From positions 1-64,000 of the forward strand of contig NZ_QVLS01000010.1 in NCBI RefSeq assembly GCF_003417535.1: DNA of 64,000 bases, written 5' to 3'. Under the pieces are notes generated by a model. The model saw only the letters and a program-made list of their open reading frames with translations. It searched no databases and was not told the origin of the DNA. This DNA comes from Hydrogenophaga borbori. Lineage in GTDB: Bacteria > Pseudomonadota > Gammaproteobacteria > Burkholderiales > Burkholderiaceae_C. The translations under genes were made by a program, and so were the position numbers. This document shows, piece after piece, positions 35,853 to 44,331 of the stretch (positions are counted from its first letter, which is position 1; each line of letters opens with the position of its first letter).

Positions 35853-37406
35853 TCAGGCCGCGTAGCGCGCCGGTGGACTGGTGTCCACGGCGGCGAGCAT
35901 CTTGCGCAGCAGTTGTTGCATCAGTTGGGACTGGGTGTCGCGGTGCCCGGGCGCCTCCCAGAGGTTGTGGGTTTCGCCGGGGTCCTGGTGGTGGTCGTAC
36001 AGCTCGCCCCAGGACTCGCCCTGGTAAACGCTGAGGCGGTGGCGCTCGGTCAGCAGGCTGCGCACGCAGGCCGGGCGCTGGAAGCCCTGGCGCGTGCGGC
36101 TGTCCTGGTACTCGATCAGCAGCGCGTCCCACCCGCGGCCCCGGCCGTCGAGGCAGTCGAGCAGGGAGCGGCCCTGCAGCCCGCCGTAGGCCTCGACGGC
36201 CGCGCGCGCCAGCACGCTGGGCGCAATGTCGATGGTGGAGGCGAGCGCCTGGCTGACCGCCGGCTCGCCCTGTCGCGGATCGCACCAGATGAAGGGCACG
36301 CGCGTGATGCCGCGCGAAGCCAGCGCGCCCTTGAGCATCAGGTTGAAGTCGCCCAGGTAGTCGCCATGGTCCGAGGTGAAGACGATCACCGTGTCCTCGC
36401 GCTGGCCACTGTCGTCGAGCGCGCGCACGATGTCGCCGACCGCGTCGTCGATCATGGCGATCATGCCGGCGCTCAGCGCCATCGCCTCACGGATCTCGCG
36501 CTCGGTGGCGAAGAACGCGTCGTGCGGGCCCTGGCGCTGGCGGCTGCCGTCCAGGAAGCGCTCGCGGCACCAGGCGATCGGCGGCGGCGGGTTGTGGTGC
36601 GCCTCGTAGGGCAGCCGCAGCACGAAGTCCGCCGGGTCGTACAGTCCCCAATAGCGGCCGGGCGGGGTGAAGGGGTGGTGCGGGTCGGGGAAGGACACGA
36701 AGGCGAAGAAGGGCTGTTCCTGCCCGCGCGTGCCGCGCAGGAAGTCGACCGCGCGGTCGCGGATGTAGCTCGTCGGGTAGAAGGCCTCGGGGATCGCGGT
36801 GCGGTGGGCCTGCGGGCACACGTAGCCGTGCGGCAACTGGCTCGAACGATCGCGCAGCCGATCGGCCTCTGGCAGGTGGCGGCGCAGCCACTGCAGGTAA
36901 TGGCCACCCGCCTGGTCGCCATGGAAGGTCACCAGGTCGACCTCGTCGTAGCCGTAGTACGGCGTGCGCAACGGGTGGCGCTCCAGGCCCGCGTAGTGGC
37001 CCGGCTGTTCCTGCGTGTAGTCGCCGCCGTCGTCTTTCCAGGCGTCGACGGCGGGCGCCGCCGCGCCGCCTTCGGCCGGCCGGTCCGTCATGGGCTGCAC
37101 ATGGCTCTTGCCGATGCTGGCCGTGCGGTAGCCGGCGCGCCGCAGCTGTTCGACGAAGGTGGTGGCGCGCACCGACAGCGCCGCGCCGTTGACGCGCAGC
37201 CCGTGCGCCGAGGGGTAACGCCCCGTGAGCAGCGAGGCGCGGTTGGGCATGCACACCGGGCTGGCGGCATGGAAGCGCTCGAAGCGCGTGCCGCGTGCGG
37301 CCAGCGCGTCGATGTGCGGCGTGCGCAGCACCGGGTGGCCGTAGCAGCCCAGGTGGTCGGCGCGGTGCTGGTCGGTGACGATGACCAGGAAATTGGGCCG
37401 GCGCAT
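35853..37406 (-). CDS. Sulfatase (type I, Cys formylglycine type)
   Basis: A 517-residue enzyme of the arylsulfatase/choline-sulfatase group, which removes sulfate from esters. Counted from the ATG, the modification motif is CMPNR at 52-56, where Cys52 would become formylglycine. Metal-binding residues appear in VIVTDQHRADHLG and FTSDHGDYLGDF. No clear signal peptide is present, so it is likely cytoplasmic. It follows the porin gene by four bases and precedes a Bug receptor, suggesting use of a sulfated organic substrate. Confidence 0.92.
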   Translation of the reverse strand: MRRPNFLVIVTDQHRADHLGCYGHPVLRTPHIDALAARGTRFERFHAASPVCMPNRASLLTGRYPSAHGLRVNGAALSVRATTFVEQLRRAGYRTASIGKSHVQPMTDRPAEGGAAAPAVDAWKDDGGDYTQEQPGHYAGLERHPLRTPYYGYDEVDLVTFHGDQAGGHYLQWLRRHLPEADRLRDRSSQLPHGYVCPQAHRTAIPEAFYPTSYIRDRAVDFLRGTRGQEQPFFAFVSFPDPHHPFTPPGRYWGLYDPADFVLRLPYEAHHNPPPPIAWCRERFLDGSRQRQGPHDAFFATEREIREAMALSAGMIAMIDDAVGDIVRALDDSGQREDTVIVFTSDHGDYLGDFNLMLKGALASRGITRVPFIWCDPRQGEPAVSQALASTIDIAPSVLARAAVEAYGGLQGRSLLDCLDGRGRGWDALLIEYQDSRTRQGFQRPACVRSLLTERHRLSVYQGESWGELYDHHQDPGETHNLWEAPGHRDTQSQLMQQLLRKMLAAVDTSPPARYAA

Positions 37407-37410
37407 GGGC

Positions 37411-38460
37411 TCAGAAGTTGTGGCGGATGCCCAGTGCCAGGGCGCGCACGTCGTCGCCGCTGCCGGCGGTGACCGGGGCCAGCGCCAGCGTGTTCGCGGC
37501 CGTGCCCTGGTTGTTCAGGCGCAGCAGACGGCCGTACAGCGTGGTGCGCTTGCTCAGCCGGTAGTCGTAGCCCACCGCCATGGCCTGGGCGTCGTTCGGG
37601 CTGTTGCGCAGGTCGCGGCGGTTGAGCTCGGCCATCCAGCGGTGCGGGCCCAGGTCGTAGGCCGCGCCCAGCACGGTGTGCGCCGCGCGGCGCGCGCCGG
37701 GGGCGGTGCTGTCCGACACCAGGTAGGCGGCCGACAAGGTGAGGCCGCCGATCGCGTAGCTGCCGTTCAGGCCCTGGGTCTAGTTGTGGAAGGGCGTGGC
37801 CGCGGCGCTGCCGCTGTCCAGGCGCTGGGCCGCGTAGCCGATGAAGTAGCGCTCGCCGCGGTAGCTGGCGCCGAAGGCCAGGATGCCGCCCACACCGGCG
37901 GCGCCTTCGTCCGGCGCCACCGCGACGTCCACGCGCAGCCCCTTGGCCCGGGGGCCGCCGCCGTAGCGGTAGCGCAGCAGGTTGGACTGGCGCATCGCCA
38001 GGCCCACCGTGCGCGCGGCCGCGGGCTGGCCGTCCACGCTGCCCGCGAGCTGCACCGGCGCCCAGTTCGCGTTCATACCGAACGGCACGGTGGCCAGCAG
38101 GTTGAAAAACAGCGGCGTGTACTGGCGCCCGGCCTCGACGGTGCCCCACGGACCCTGCAGGCCCACGAAGGACTGGCGGCCAAAACCGCCGCCCAGGGGG
38201 ATGGTGCCGTTGTCCATGGTGAGGCCCATCTCCAGAACGAAGTGGGCCGACAGCCCCCCGCCCAGGTCCTCCCGGCCGCGAAAGCCCAGCCGCGAGACCG
38301 CGTTGCCGCCTTCGTTCACCACGGTGCGCGAGTCGCTGCCGCGGATGCTGCCGACGTAGAGGTCGGCGATGCCGTAGAGGCCGACGTCCTGGGCCAGGGC
38401 GCTCAGGCCCGGGGCGGCCAGAAGGCCCAGCGTCAGGGCCTGGCGGATGGGGTGCTTCAC
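37411..38460 (-). pseudogene. Neisseria-type porin interrupted by an in-frame amber codon
   Basis: Full-length porin character is present across the break. There is a signal peptide (MKHPIRQALTLGLLAAPGLSALA), the beta-strand start DVGLYGIADLYVGSI, and a terminal GIRHNF ending in Phe, as outer-membrane porins need. A single TAG at 37780-37782 interrupts the frame after ATPFHN, and the same frame continues TQGLNGSYAIGGLTLSAAY without shift. Residue 227 of about 349 is lost as sense. Without suppression or correction the protein could not form a complete barrel. It may be a recent nonsense mutation or a sequencing error. It is upstream of the sulfatase gene. Confidence 0.85.
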
Positions 38461-38609
38461 AGTGTCTCCTCTGGGTGATCGGGAGCTCGCACTGTGTCAG
38501 CGCGGTGTCCGCGCGGCCAATACTTTGTCATGAGGCCGCCATTGCGTTGCGCAATGGATCGACCGGGTGCCTTGCCGCCAATGGACGTCTTGCTACCCGA
38601 ATGAGAGCA

Positions 38610-39506
38610 TCAAGAGCGCTTGACGGCCTCGGACAACAGGCGCGCGAGCAGGGACTCGCCCACCAGCATGGCCTCGGACCAGCCGGCCTCGGGCGCCATG
38701 GCGATGCGCACGTGCCGCTCCAGCCCCCCCTCGGCGATGGGCAGCGCGATCAGCCCCGGGCGCTGCACGGCGCGGCGCGCGGCGAAGGTCGAGAGAATGG
38801 TCGCGCCCACGCCCTGCTCGCACAGCTCCAGCATCGACGACAGGTCCTCGATGCCGCCGAGGATGCGCAGGGACAGGCCCAGGCGCTCGGACGCGTCCAT
38901 GACCAGGCGGTGCGCCGGCTGCATGGGCGACAGCAGCAGCTCAACCGCCAGCGCGTCCTGAAGCCGCGGCCGGCGCGGCAGCGCGCGCAGCCGCTCGCGC
39001 GAGCCCACGAGGGACAAGCGCTCCGAAAAAACCGTGCCCCGCGCGCCCTCGACGGCCGTGGCCGACACCAGCGTGGCCATGTCCAGTTCGCCCTTGTGCA
39101 GCAGGCGTTCCAGTTCGGCCGAGTAGCCCACGCGGAGCTGCGGCTGCACGCCCGGCATCGCTTCGCGGATGGCCCCGAACAGCCGCGCGCTGAGCAGGGG
39201 CGAGAGGCTGCGCAGCAGGCCGATGCTGAGCACGCCTTCCACCACGCCGGCCTTCTCGCGCGTGGCCGCGGCCGCGTAGTCGATCTGCCGCAGGATGCGC
39301 TTGGCGCGTTCGTACAGTTCGGTGCCCGCCGGCGTGAGCGCGGTGCCCACGCGGCCGCGCACCACCAGCTTCACGCCCAGCCCACGCTCCAGGTCGCCCA
39401 GGCGCTGGCTCAGCGCGGGCTGCACGATGTGCAGGCGCCGCGAGGCTTCGGTCAGGCTGCCGGCCTCGGCGATGCCGACGAAGTACTTGAGCTGGCGGAT
39501 GTCCAT
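38610..39506 (-). CDS. LysR-family transcriptional regulator
   Basis: A 298-residue LysR protein. The N-terminal winged helix is MDIRQLKYFVGIAEAGSLTE followed by ASRRLHIVQPALSQRLGDLE, and a co-inducer domain follows. The RQLKYFV and QPALS features suggest the group of LysR regulators of aromatic/catabolic genes. It lies between the DUF3237 gene and the porin, in the same direction, so it could control the flanking porin-sulfatase-Bug genes. Confidence 0.9.
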   Translation of the reverse strand: MDIRQLKYFVGIAEAGSLTEASRRLHIVQPALSQRLGDLERGLGVKLVVRGRVGTALTPAGTELYERAKRILRQIDYAAAATREKAGVVEGVLSIGLLRSLSPLLSARLFGAIREAMPGVQPQLRVGYSAELERLLHKGELDMATLVSATAVEGARGTVFSERLSLVGSRERLRALPRRPRLQDALAVELLLSPMQPAHRLVMDASERLGLSLRILGGIEDLSSMLELCEQGVGATILSTFAARRAVQRPGLIALPIAEGGLERHVRIAMAPEAGWSEAMLVGESLLARLLSEAVKRS

Positions 39507-39545
39507 CGGCGGTCCTTGGTCCGGCGCGGCGCGCCGCGCGTGAGC

Positions 39546-40031
39546 CTAGCGCAGCGCGAAGCAGGCGATGTCCACGCGGTCCGGGTGGCGCACGCCGCTG
39601 CCGACGAAGAGGCGCTCGTTGATCCAGCCCAGCGCGGCCGACGAGGTCTCGAACGCGGGCACGCAGCGGAAGTACACCTGCGAGGGATCGACCGGCTCGC
39701 CACGCACCAGCTTCGCCGTCACCGCTGGCGGCGCCACGCGGATCGCCTGGTTGCTGACGTAGATGAGGTCGCCGCCGTCGGTCTCGAGCACGTAGCGCGC
39801 GTCCAGCCGCGCCAGCGAGGGCGTCACGATGGCCTGGAAATCGGCCCCGCCCGGCAGCACGCGCCCCGTCCAGCCGTCGCCGCTCACCGTTCCGCCCGTG
39901 ATGGGAATGACGCGCCGGTTGCCGGCCGGCGTGGGGCCGATCTCGTGCACCGGCCCCACCTGCACGCTGAGCTGCGCAAAAAAGTCGAGCCCCGGGGCGG
40001 CCGGGGCGGCGTTGTGCACGCGCTCAGTCAT
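39546..40031 (-). CDS. DUF3237 (UPF0311) family protein
   Basis: A 161-residue protein of the DUF3237 group. It carries FFAQLSVQVGPVHEIGPTP, RRVIPITGGTVSGDGWTGRV and RYVLETDGGDLIYVSNQ. The function is unknown; members often accompany Bug receptors and aromatic degradation genes in Burkholderiales. Its start overlaps the end of the upstream Bug gene by eight bases, so the two are clearly coupled. Confidence 0.85.
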   Translation of the reverse strand: MTERVHNAAPAAPGLDFFAQLSVQVGPVHEIGPTPAGNRRVIPITGGTVSGDGWTGRVLPGGADFQAIVTPSLARLDARYVLETDGGDLIYVSNQAIRVAPPAVTAKLVRGEPVDPSQVYFRCVPAFETSSAALGWINERLFVGSGVRHPDRVDIACFALR

Positions 40032-41016
40032 TCGCCTTGAACCCCGTCGCCTTGACCACCTGCGCCCAGCGCGCGGTTTCCGCGGCGATGGTCTTCTCGA
40101 ACGCCGCGCCGCTCTCGGTCGGCACGTCGAAGCCCTGGGCCTCGAGCTTGCCCTTGTAGCCGGGGTCGGCCTGCGCCTTCACCGCCGCCGCCATGATCGC
40201 GTCGGTCACCGCCGGGGGCGTGCCGGCGGGCGCCATCAGGCCGAACCACACCGTGGTGTTCAGGTCACCGTGGCCCAGTTCCGCGAGCGTGGGCACCTGC
40301 GGCAGGAAACGCGAGCGCTGGGCGGAGGTGACCGCCAGGGCCTTGAGCTTGCCGCTCTGCACATGCGGCAGGGCGCTCTGCAGCTGCGTGAAGCCCAGCG
40401 GCACCTGGCCACCCAGCAGGTCGGTGATCTGCGGTGCCGAGCCCTTGTACGGGATGTGGACCATGGGCACCTTCAGGCGCTCGCTGAACTGAAAGCCCAG
40501 GAAATGCGACGGCGTGCCCGGGCTGAACGAGGCGTAGGCGGCCTTGTCCGCGTGGGCCTTGAGCCAGGGGCCCAGATCGGCCAGCCGGTCCACCGGCACC
40601 GAGGGGTGCACGACCAGCACCAGCGGGCTCTCCACGCCCTTGGCGATGGGCTTGAAGTCCGATGGCTTCCACGGCAGCGACGGGTAGGCCGAGGGGTTGA
40701 TGGTGAACATGGCCTGCGTGCTGATCCACAGCGTGTGCCCGTCGGGCGCGGCCTTTCGCACCTGCTCGGCGCTGAGGTTGCCGTTGGCGCCGGCGCGGTT
40801 CTCCACCACGAAGGTGCCGCCGGTCTGGCGCGCCAGTTGGTCGCCGAGCGTGCGGGCATAGACGTCCACCGCGCCGCCCGCCGGCGTGCCCACCACCAGC
40901 GTCACTGGGCGGGAGGGCCAGGTCTGCGCGGCCAGGGGCATGGCGCCGCCGAGGGCCAGCAGCGGCATCAGCCACTGGCCGAGTCGGCGCAGCGCGGTGG
41001 AGGGGCGGGGGGTCAT
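40024..41016 (-). CDS. Bug-type tricarboxylate transporter receptor (TctC family)
   Basis: A 330-residue periplasmic binding protein with an N-terminal hydrophobic signal (LGQWLMPLLALGGAMPLAAQ) and Bug motifs WPSRPVTLVVGTPAGGAVD and VVENRAGANGNLSAEQVRKA. It is a paralogue of the receptor at 34873. A promoter with TTGTCA/TAGATT and a dyad lie upstream at 41050-41077. It opens the receptor-DUF3237-LysR set. Confidence 0.91.
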   Translation of the reverse strand: MTPRPSTALRRLGQWLMPLLALGGAMPLAAQTWPSRPVTLVVGTPAGGAVDVYARTLGDQLARQTGGTFVVENRAGANGNLSAEQVRKAAPDGHTLWISTQAMFTINPSAYPSLPWKPSDFKPIAKGVESPLVLVVHPSVPVDRLADLGPWLKAHADKAAYASFSPGTPSHFLGFQFSERLKVPMVHIPYKGSAPQITDLLGGQVPLGFTQLQSALPHVQSGKLKALAVTSAQRSRFLPQVPTLAELGHGDLNTTVWFGLMAPAGTPPAVTDAIMAAAVKAQADPGYKGKLEAQGFDVPTESGAAFEKTIAAETARWAQVVKATGFKAND

Positions 41017-41049
41017 GGCGGGTCTCCGGTGAATTGAGGGGAACCGCGC

Positions 41050-41077
41050 AATCTAGGCTTGTCAGAATGATTGACAA
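41050..41077 (-). promoter_or_regulatory. Promoter with overlapping operator-like dyad for the Bug-DUF3237 operon
   Basis: On the minus strand a -35 box TTGTCA (41072-41077) and a -10 box TAGATT (41050-41055) are 16 bases apart. The dyad TTGTCA-N7-TGACAA (41059-41077) overlaps the -35 box. On the plus strand the same site contains a perfect -35-like TTGACA, so it may serve the divergent PLP gene too. Binding by a GntR- or LysR-type regulator is inference. Confidence 0.5.
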
Positions 41078-41110
41078 AGCGAATCGTTCTTGGGGAATCC
41101 CCTAGCTGCC

Positions 41111-42226
41111 ATGACCACCACCCCCGCCTTTCTCCACGGACGGCCGCCGTTCGGCCAGCCCCTCAACGCCGCCGGCACCTTCACGCCCGTGGGCGTGTCG
41201 CGCGCCTCGCCCGCGGTGGCCGAGGCCACGGCCTGGGCCTTGCAGCGTTTCCTGGTCATCGACGAATGGCAAGACCTGGCCTCGCGCGAGCTTGCCGCGT
41301 TCAGCGGCGCGGCGGCAGGCACGGTGGTGCACTGCGCGGCGGCGGGCCTGACGCTGAGCGTGGCGGCGGCCATGGCGGGCACGGACCCGCAGCGCATCGC
41401 GCAACTGCCCGACAGCGAGGGCCTGCGCCGCGTGGTGGTGGTGCCCGCGCCGCACCTGATCGACTACGGCCACCCGCTGGCCACCGACATCCGCCTGGCC
41501 GGCGGCACGGTGCGCGCCTGCGGCCGGCCCGAGCGCTGCACGGGTGACGACTTGCTGCCCGCGCTGGCGGCGCCCGAGGTGGGCTGCCTGCTGCTGGTGT
41601 CCTCGCGCCTCACGCGCGACCCGGCGTTCGACTTCGCCGCCGCGGCCGAGGCCGCGCGCGCGGCCGGCGTGCCCGTGGTCATCGACGGCGCCGCGCAGGA
41701 CCTGCGCGTGCGCGAGCTGGTGGCGCTGCAGCCGGCCGCCGTGGTGCTGAGCGCGCAGAAGTACCTGGCCGCGCCGACGGCGGGCCTGGTGGTGGGCGAG
41801 GCCGGTTTCATCGAGGCGGTGCGCGCGCAGCAAAAGGGCATCGGCCGCGCCATGAAGCCGAGCAAGGAAGCCTTGGTGGGCGTGCTCGCGGCCTTGCACG
41901 AGCGGCGCGCGCTGGACCTGGGCGCCTGGTGGCGCGAGCAGGAAGCCAAGGTGCGCCAGGCGGTGGACGCCCTGGGCGGCCTGGCCGGCGTGCAGGCCCT
42001 GCGCGTGCCCGACCCGCTGGGCGCGCCCGTCCCCCGCGTGCGGCTGCGCTTCGCGGGCGGCGCCGAGGCGGCGCGCCGCGCCGCGCAGGCGCTGCGGCGG
42101 CAGGACCCGCCGGTCTGGGTAATGGAACACGGCGTGGCCGAGGGCGTGCTCACCCTGGAACTGATCGCCCTGCGCGCGGACGAGGTGGACGCCCTGACCG
42201 GGGCGCTGCGCCGCGGCCTGGCCTGA
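41111..42226 (+). CDS. PLP-dependent enzyme, SelA/DgaE-like
   Basis: A 371-residue fold-type I PLP protein that resembles selenocysteine synthase-like/D-glucosaminate-6-phosphate ammonia-lyase-like enzymes. The likely Schiff-base lysine is in VVLSAQKYLAAPTAGLV, preceded by the cofactor aspartate region VPVVIDGAAQD. Another family mark is ASPAVAEATAWALQRFLVI near the N-terminus. The substrate is unknown. It is divergent from the Bug operon. ATG at 41111 gives MTTTPAFLHG; a perfect 11-base dyad GGGGAATCCCC lies just upstream. Confidence 0.8.
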   Translation: MTTTPAFLHGRPPFGQPLNAAGTFTPVGVSRASPAVAEATAWALQRFLVIDEWQDLASRELAAFSGAAAGTVVHCAAAGLTLSVAAAMAGTDPQRIAQLPDSEGLRRVVVVPAPHLIDYGHPLATDIRLAGGTVRACGRPERCTGDDLLPALAAPEVGCLLLVSSRLTRDPAFDFAAAAEAARAAGVPVVIDGAAQDLRVRELVALQPAAVVLSAQKYLAAPTAGLVVGEAGFIEAVRAQQKGIGRAMKPSKEALVGVLAALHERRALDLGAWWREQEAKVRQAVDALGGLAGVQALRVPDPLGAPVPRVRLRFAGGAEAARRAAQALRRQDPPVWVMEHGVAEGVLTLELIALRADEVDALTGALRRGLA

Positions 42227-42238
42227 GGCCCCGGGCGC

Positions 42239-43621
42239 TCAGTCCTTCACCGGCTGCAGCGCCTGCAGCAGCGTCGGCAGCAGCTCCGACACCGTGGGGT
42301 GAATCGGCATCGAGCGGATGAGGCCGTCCACCGGCTGCTTCAGGCTCATCAGGTCCAGCAGGCCGTGCACGGCCTCGTCGCAGCGGTAGCCCAACAGGCT
42401 GGCGCCCAGCAGCTGGCGGGTCTGCGCGTCCACCACCGCCTTCATCAGGCCCTGCGTTTCGCCGGCCTCGCGCGCGCGGCCCACGCGGTGCATGGGCAGG
42501 GTGGCCCGCAGCAGCGGCCGCCCGCTCTCGCGCGCCTTCGCCTCGGCCAGGCCCACGCGGCCCAGCGGGGGGTCGGTGTAGAGCGCGTAGGCCTCGACCC
42601 GGTCCGACAGCCGGCGCGGGTCCTGGTCGAACAGGTTGGCCACCACCACCTCGTGGTCGTTCCAGGCGGTGTGCGTGAAGGCGCCTCGGCCATTGCATTC
42701 GCCCACCGCCCACACGCCTTCCGCGCTGGTGCGGCATTGCTCGTCCACGCGGATGTAACCGCGCGGGTCCGTCTCGATGCCGGCCACGCCAAGGTTCAGC
42801 CCCTCGGTGTTGGGCTGGCGCCCCACGGCCAGCAGCACGTGGCTGCCCACCAGGCGCGGCGGCCGGCGCTCGCAGCGCGCGCCCACCGCGATGCCGCTCT
42901 GGCGCGGCGCCAGCGCGATGCACTCCGCGCCCAGCTCGAAGCGCACGCCCTCGCGCTCCAGGATCTCCCGGATCGCCTGGGCCACGTCCTCGTCCTCGCG
43001 CGGCAGCAGGCGCGCGGACTTCTCCACCACCGTCACCTTGGCGCCGAAGCGGCGCATCACCTGCGCGAACTCCAGGCCGATGTAGCTGCCGCCGATGATC
43101 ACCAGGTGCCGGGGCAGCGTGTCCAGCCGCAGGATGGAGTGGTTGTCCAGCGTGGGCACGCGGTCGATGCCGTCCAGCGGCGGGCGCGCGGCGCGCGCGC
43201 CGACGTTGAGGAAGATGCGCGGCGCCCGCAGCTCGCGCTCGCCCACGCGCAGGCGGCCGGGCGCCACGAAGCGGGCCTCGCCCAGGATCACCTCGACCTT
43301 GTCCAGGCCCCGCATCCACTGCTCCACGCCCTCGCGCGACTGGGCCACCACCGCTTCCTTGCGCGCCATCACGCGCGCGAAGTCCACCCGCAGCCGGCCG
43401 GTGGCGAAGCCGAACTCCTCGCCGCGCCGCGCCAGGTGGATGGCGCGCGCGCTGGCCACCAGCGTCTTGGTGGGGATGCAGCCGTCGTTCACGCAGGTGC
43501 CGCCGAATTCGGCGCGCTCGATGACGGCGGTGCGCAGGCCTTCGCGGTGGCAGCGCGCGGCGATGGCCGGACCGGCCTGGCCGGCGCCGACGACGATGGC
43601 ATCGAAGGTGTCGATGGGCAT
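42239..43621 (-). CDS. FAD-dependent pyridine nucleotide-disulfide oxidoreductase (MerA/Lpd-like)
   Basis: A 460-residue flavoprotein with FAD-binding VGAGQAGPAIAARC near residue 11, redox pair Cys43/Cys48 in GGTCVNDGCIPTKTL, and NAD(P)-binding VIIGGSYIGLEFAQVM. The C-terminal dimerisation part ends with IHPTVSELLPTLL, including the histidine-glutamate pair of this superfamily. No MerA-type N-terminal or C-terminal cysteine pair is present, so it is not a mercuric reductase. Its substrate is unknown. It converges on the PLP gene. Confidence 0.87.
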   Translation of the reverse strand: MPIDTFDAIVVGAGQAGPAIAARCHREGLRTAVIERAEFGGTCVNDGCIPTKTLVASARAIHLARRGEEFGFATGRLRVDFARVMARKEAVVAQSREGVEQWMRGLDKVEVILGEARFVAPGRLRVGERELRAPRIFLNVGARAARPPLDGIDRVPTLDNHSILRLDTLPRHLVIIGGSYIGLEFAQVMRRFGAKVTVVEKSARLLPREDEDVAQAIREILEREGVRFELGAECIALAPRQSGIAVGARCERRPPRLVGSHVLLAVGRQPNTEGLNLGVAGIETDPRGYIRVDEQCRTSAEGVWAVGECNGRGAFTHTAWNDHEVVVANLFDQDPRRLSDRVEAYALYTDPPLGRVGLAEAKARESGRPLLRATLPMHRVGRAREAGETQGLMKAVVDAQTRQLLGASLLGYRCDEAVHGLLDLMSLKQPVDGLIRSMPIHPTVSELLPTLLQALQPVKD

Positions 43622-43787
43622 GGGCGTCTCCTGTGGCTGTGTTGAGGGCCTCCCCGGCTGGCGTGGCGGCCGGCAAGTCGCGTGCCGGCCGCGCGCCAGC
43701 CATTAAGTAGCCGAGAAAGCCCCTGATCGCAAGGCCGTCATTGCCGCCCGCCGGCCGGAAAAACCCTGGCCACAGTGATTTAATGCC

Positions 43788-43816
43788 TGGTCAATAACTG
43801 CCTAGGCAGTTAAATT
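43788..43816 (+). promoter_or_regulatory. MarR-controlled promoter with operator between -35 and -10
   Basis: TGGTCA (43788-43793) and TAAATT (43811-43816) are 17 bases apart. The perfect 18-base palindrome TAACTGCCTAGGCAGTTA (43795-43812) occupies almost the whole spacer, an ideal position for repression by the MarR protein encoded next. The predicted start near 43823 is only about five bases before the ATG. Confidence 0.7.
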
Positions 43817-43827
43817 CCCGCCCTGCC

Positions 43828-44331
43828 ATGACACACCCCTCCCCCTCCCCGGCCGGCGCCACGGCCTTCTACCACCCCGACACCCTGCGCCCGGACGACT
43901 CCGTGGGCCGGCTGATGCGGCAGATCCTCGTCGCCAGCGCGAACGAGGTGGAGCGCGAACTCGCCCCCCTGGGCCTGACCGAGGCCCAGTGGATGCCGCT
44001 GTTCAAGCTGCACATGGCCATGGCCAGCACCTCGTCCGAGCTGGCGCGCGAATGCCGCATCGACACCGGCGCCACCACGCGCATGATCGACCGGCTCGAA
44101 GAGAAGGGCTTCATCCAGCGCGAGCGCTCGGCCGCCGACCGCCGCGTGGTGAAGCTGGAGCTCACGCCCGAAGGGCGCGCCACCGCCGGACACATCCCCA
44201 CCGCGCTGTGCAAGGTGCAGAACGAGCTGCTGGCCGGCTTCACGCGCGAGGAGTTCGACACGCTGAAGGCGCTGCTGCGGCGCATGCTGGCCAACGCCCA
44301 GGCGCTGGCGGCCACGAAGGAGCGCGCATGA
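43828..44331 (+). CDS. MarR-family transcriptional regulator
   Basis: A 167-residue winged-helix regulator. It has the MarR core LGLTEAQWMPLFKLHMA, recognition region ARECRIDTGATTRMIDRLEEK-GF and wing ERSAADRRVVKLELT. It heads the efflux operon and overlaps the outer-membrane gene by four bases. Its own promoter holds a perfect palindrome, so it probably represses the operon and releases it on binding a toxic aromatic or drug, as EmrR does. Confidence 0.92.
   Translation: MTHPSPSPAGATAFYHPDTLRPDDSVGRLMRQILVASANEVERELAPLGLTEAQWMPLFKLHMAMASTSSELARECRIDTGATTRMIDRLEEKGFIQRERSAADRRVVKLELTPEGRATAGHIPTALCKVQNELLAGFTREEFDTLKALLRRMLANAQALAATKERA

Noticed and set aside
42239..43621. Mercuric reductase
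   Set aside because: The N-terminal metal-binding domain and C-terminal cysteine pair are missing, and no mer genes are nearby; only the general disulfide oxidoreductase fold is supported.
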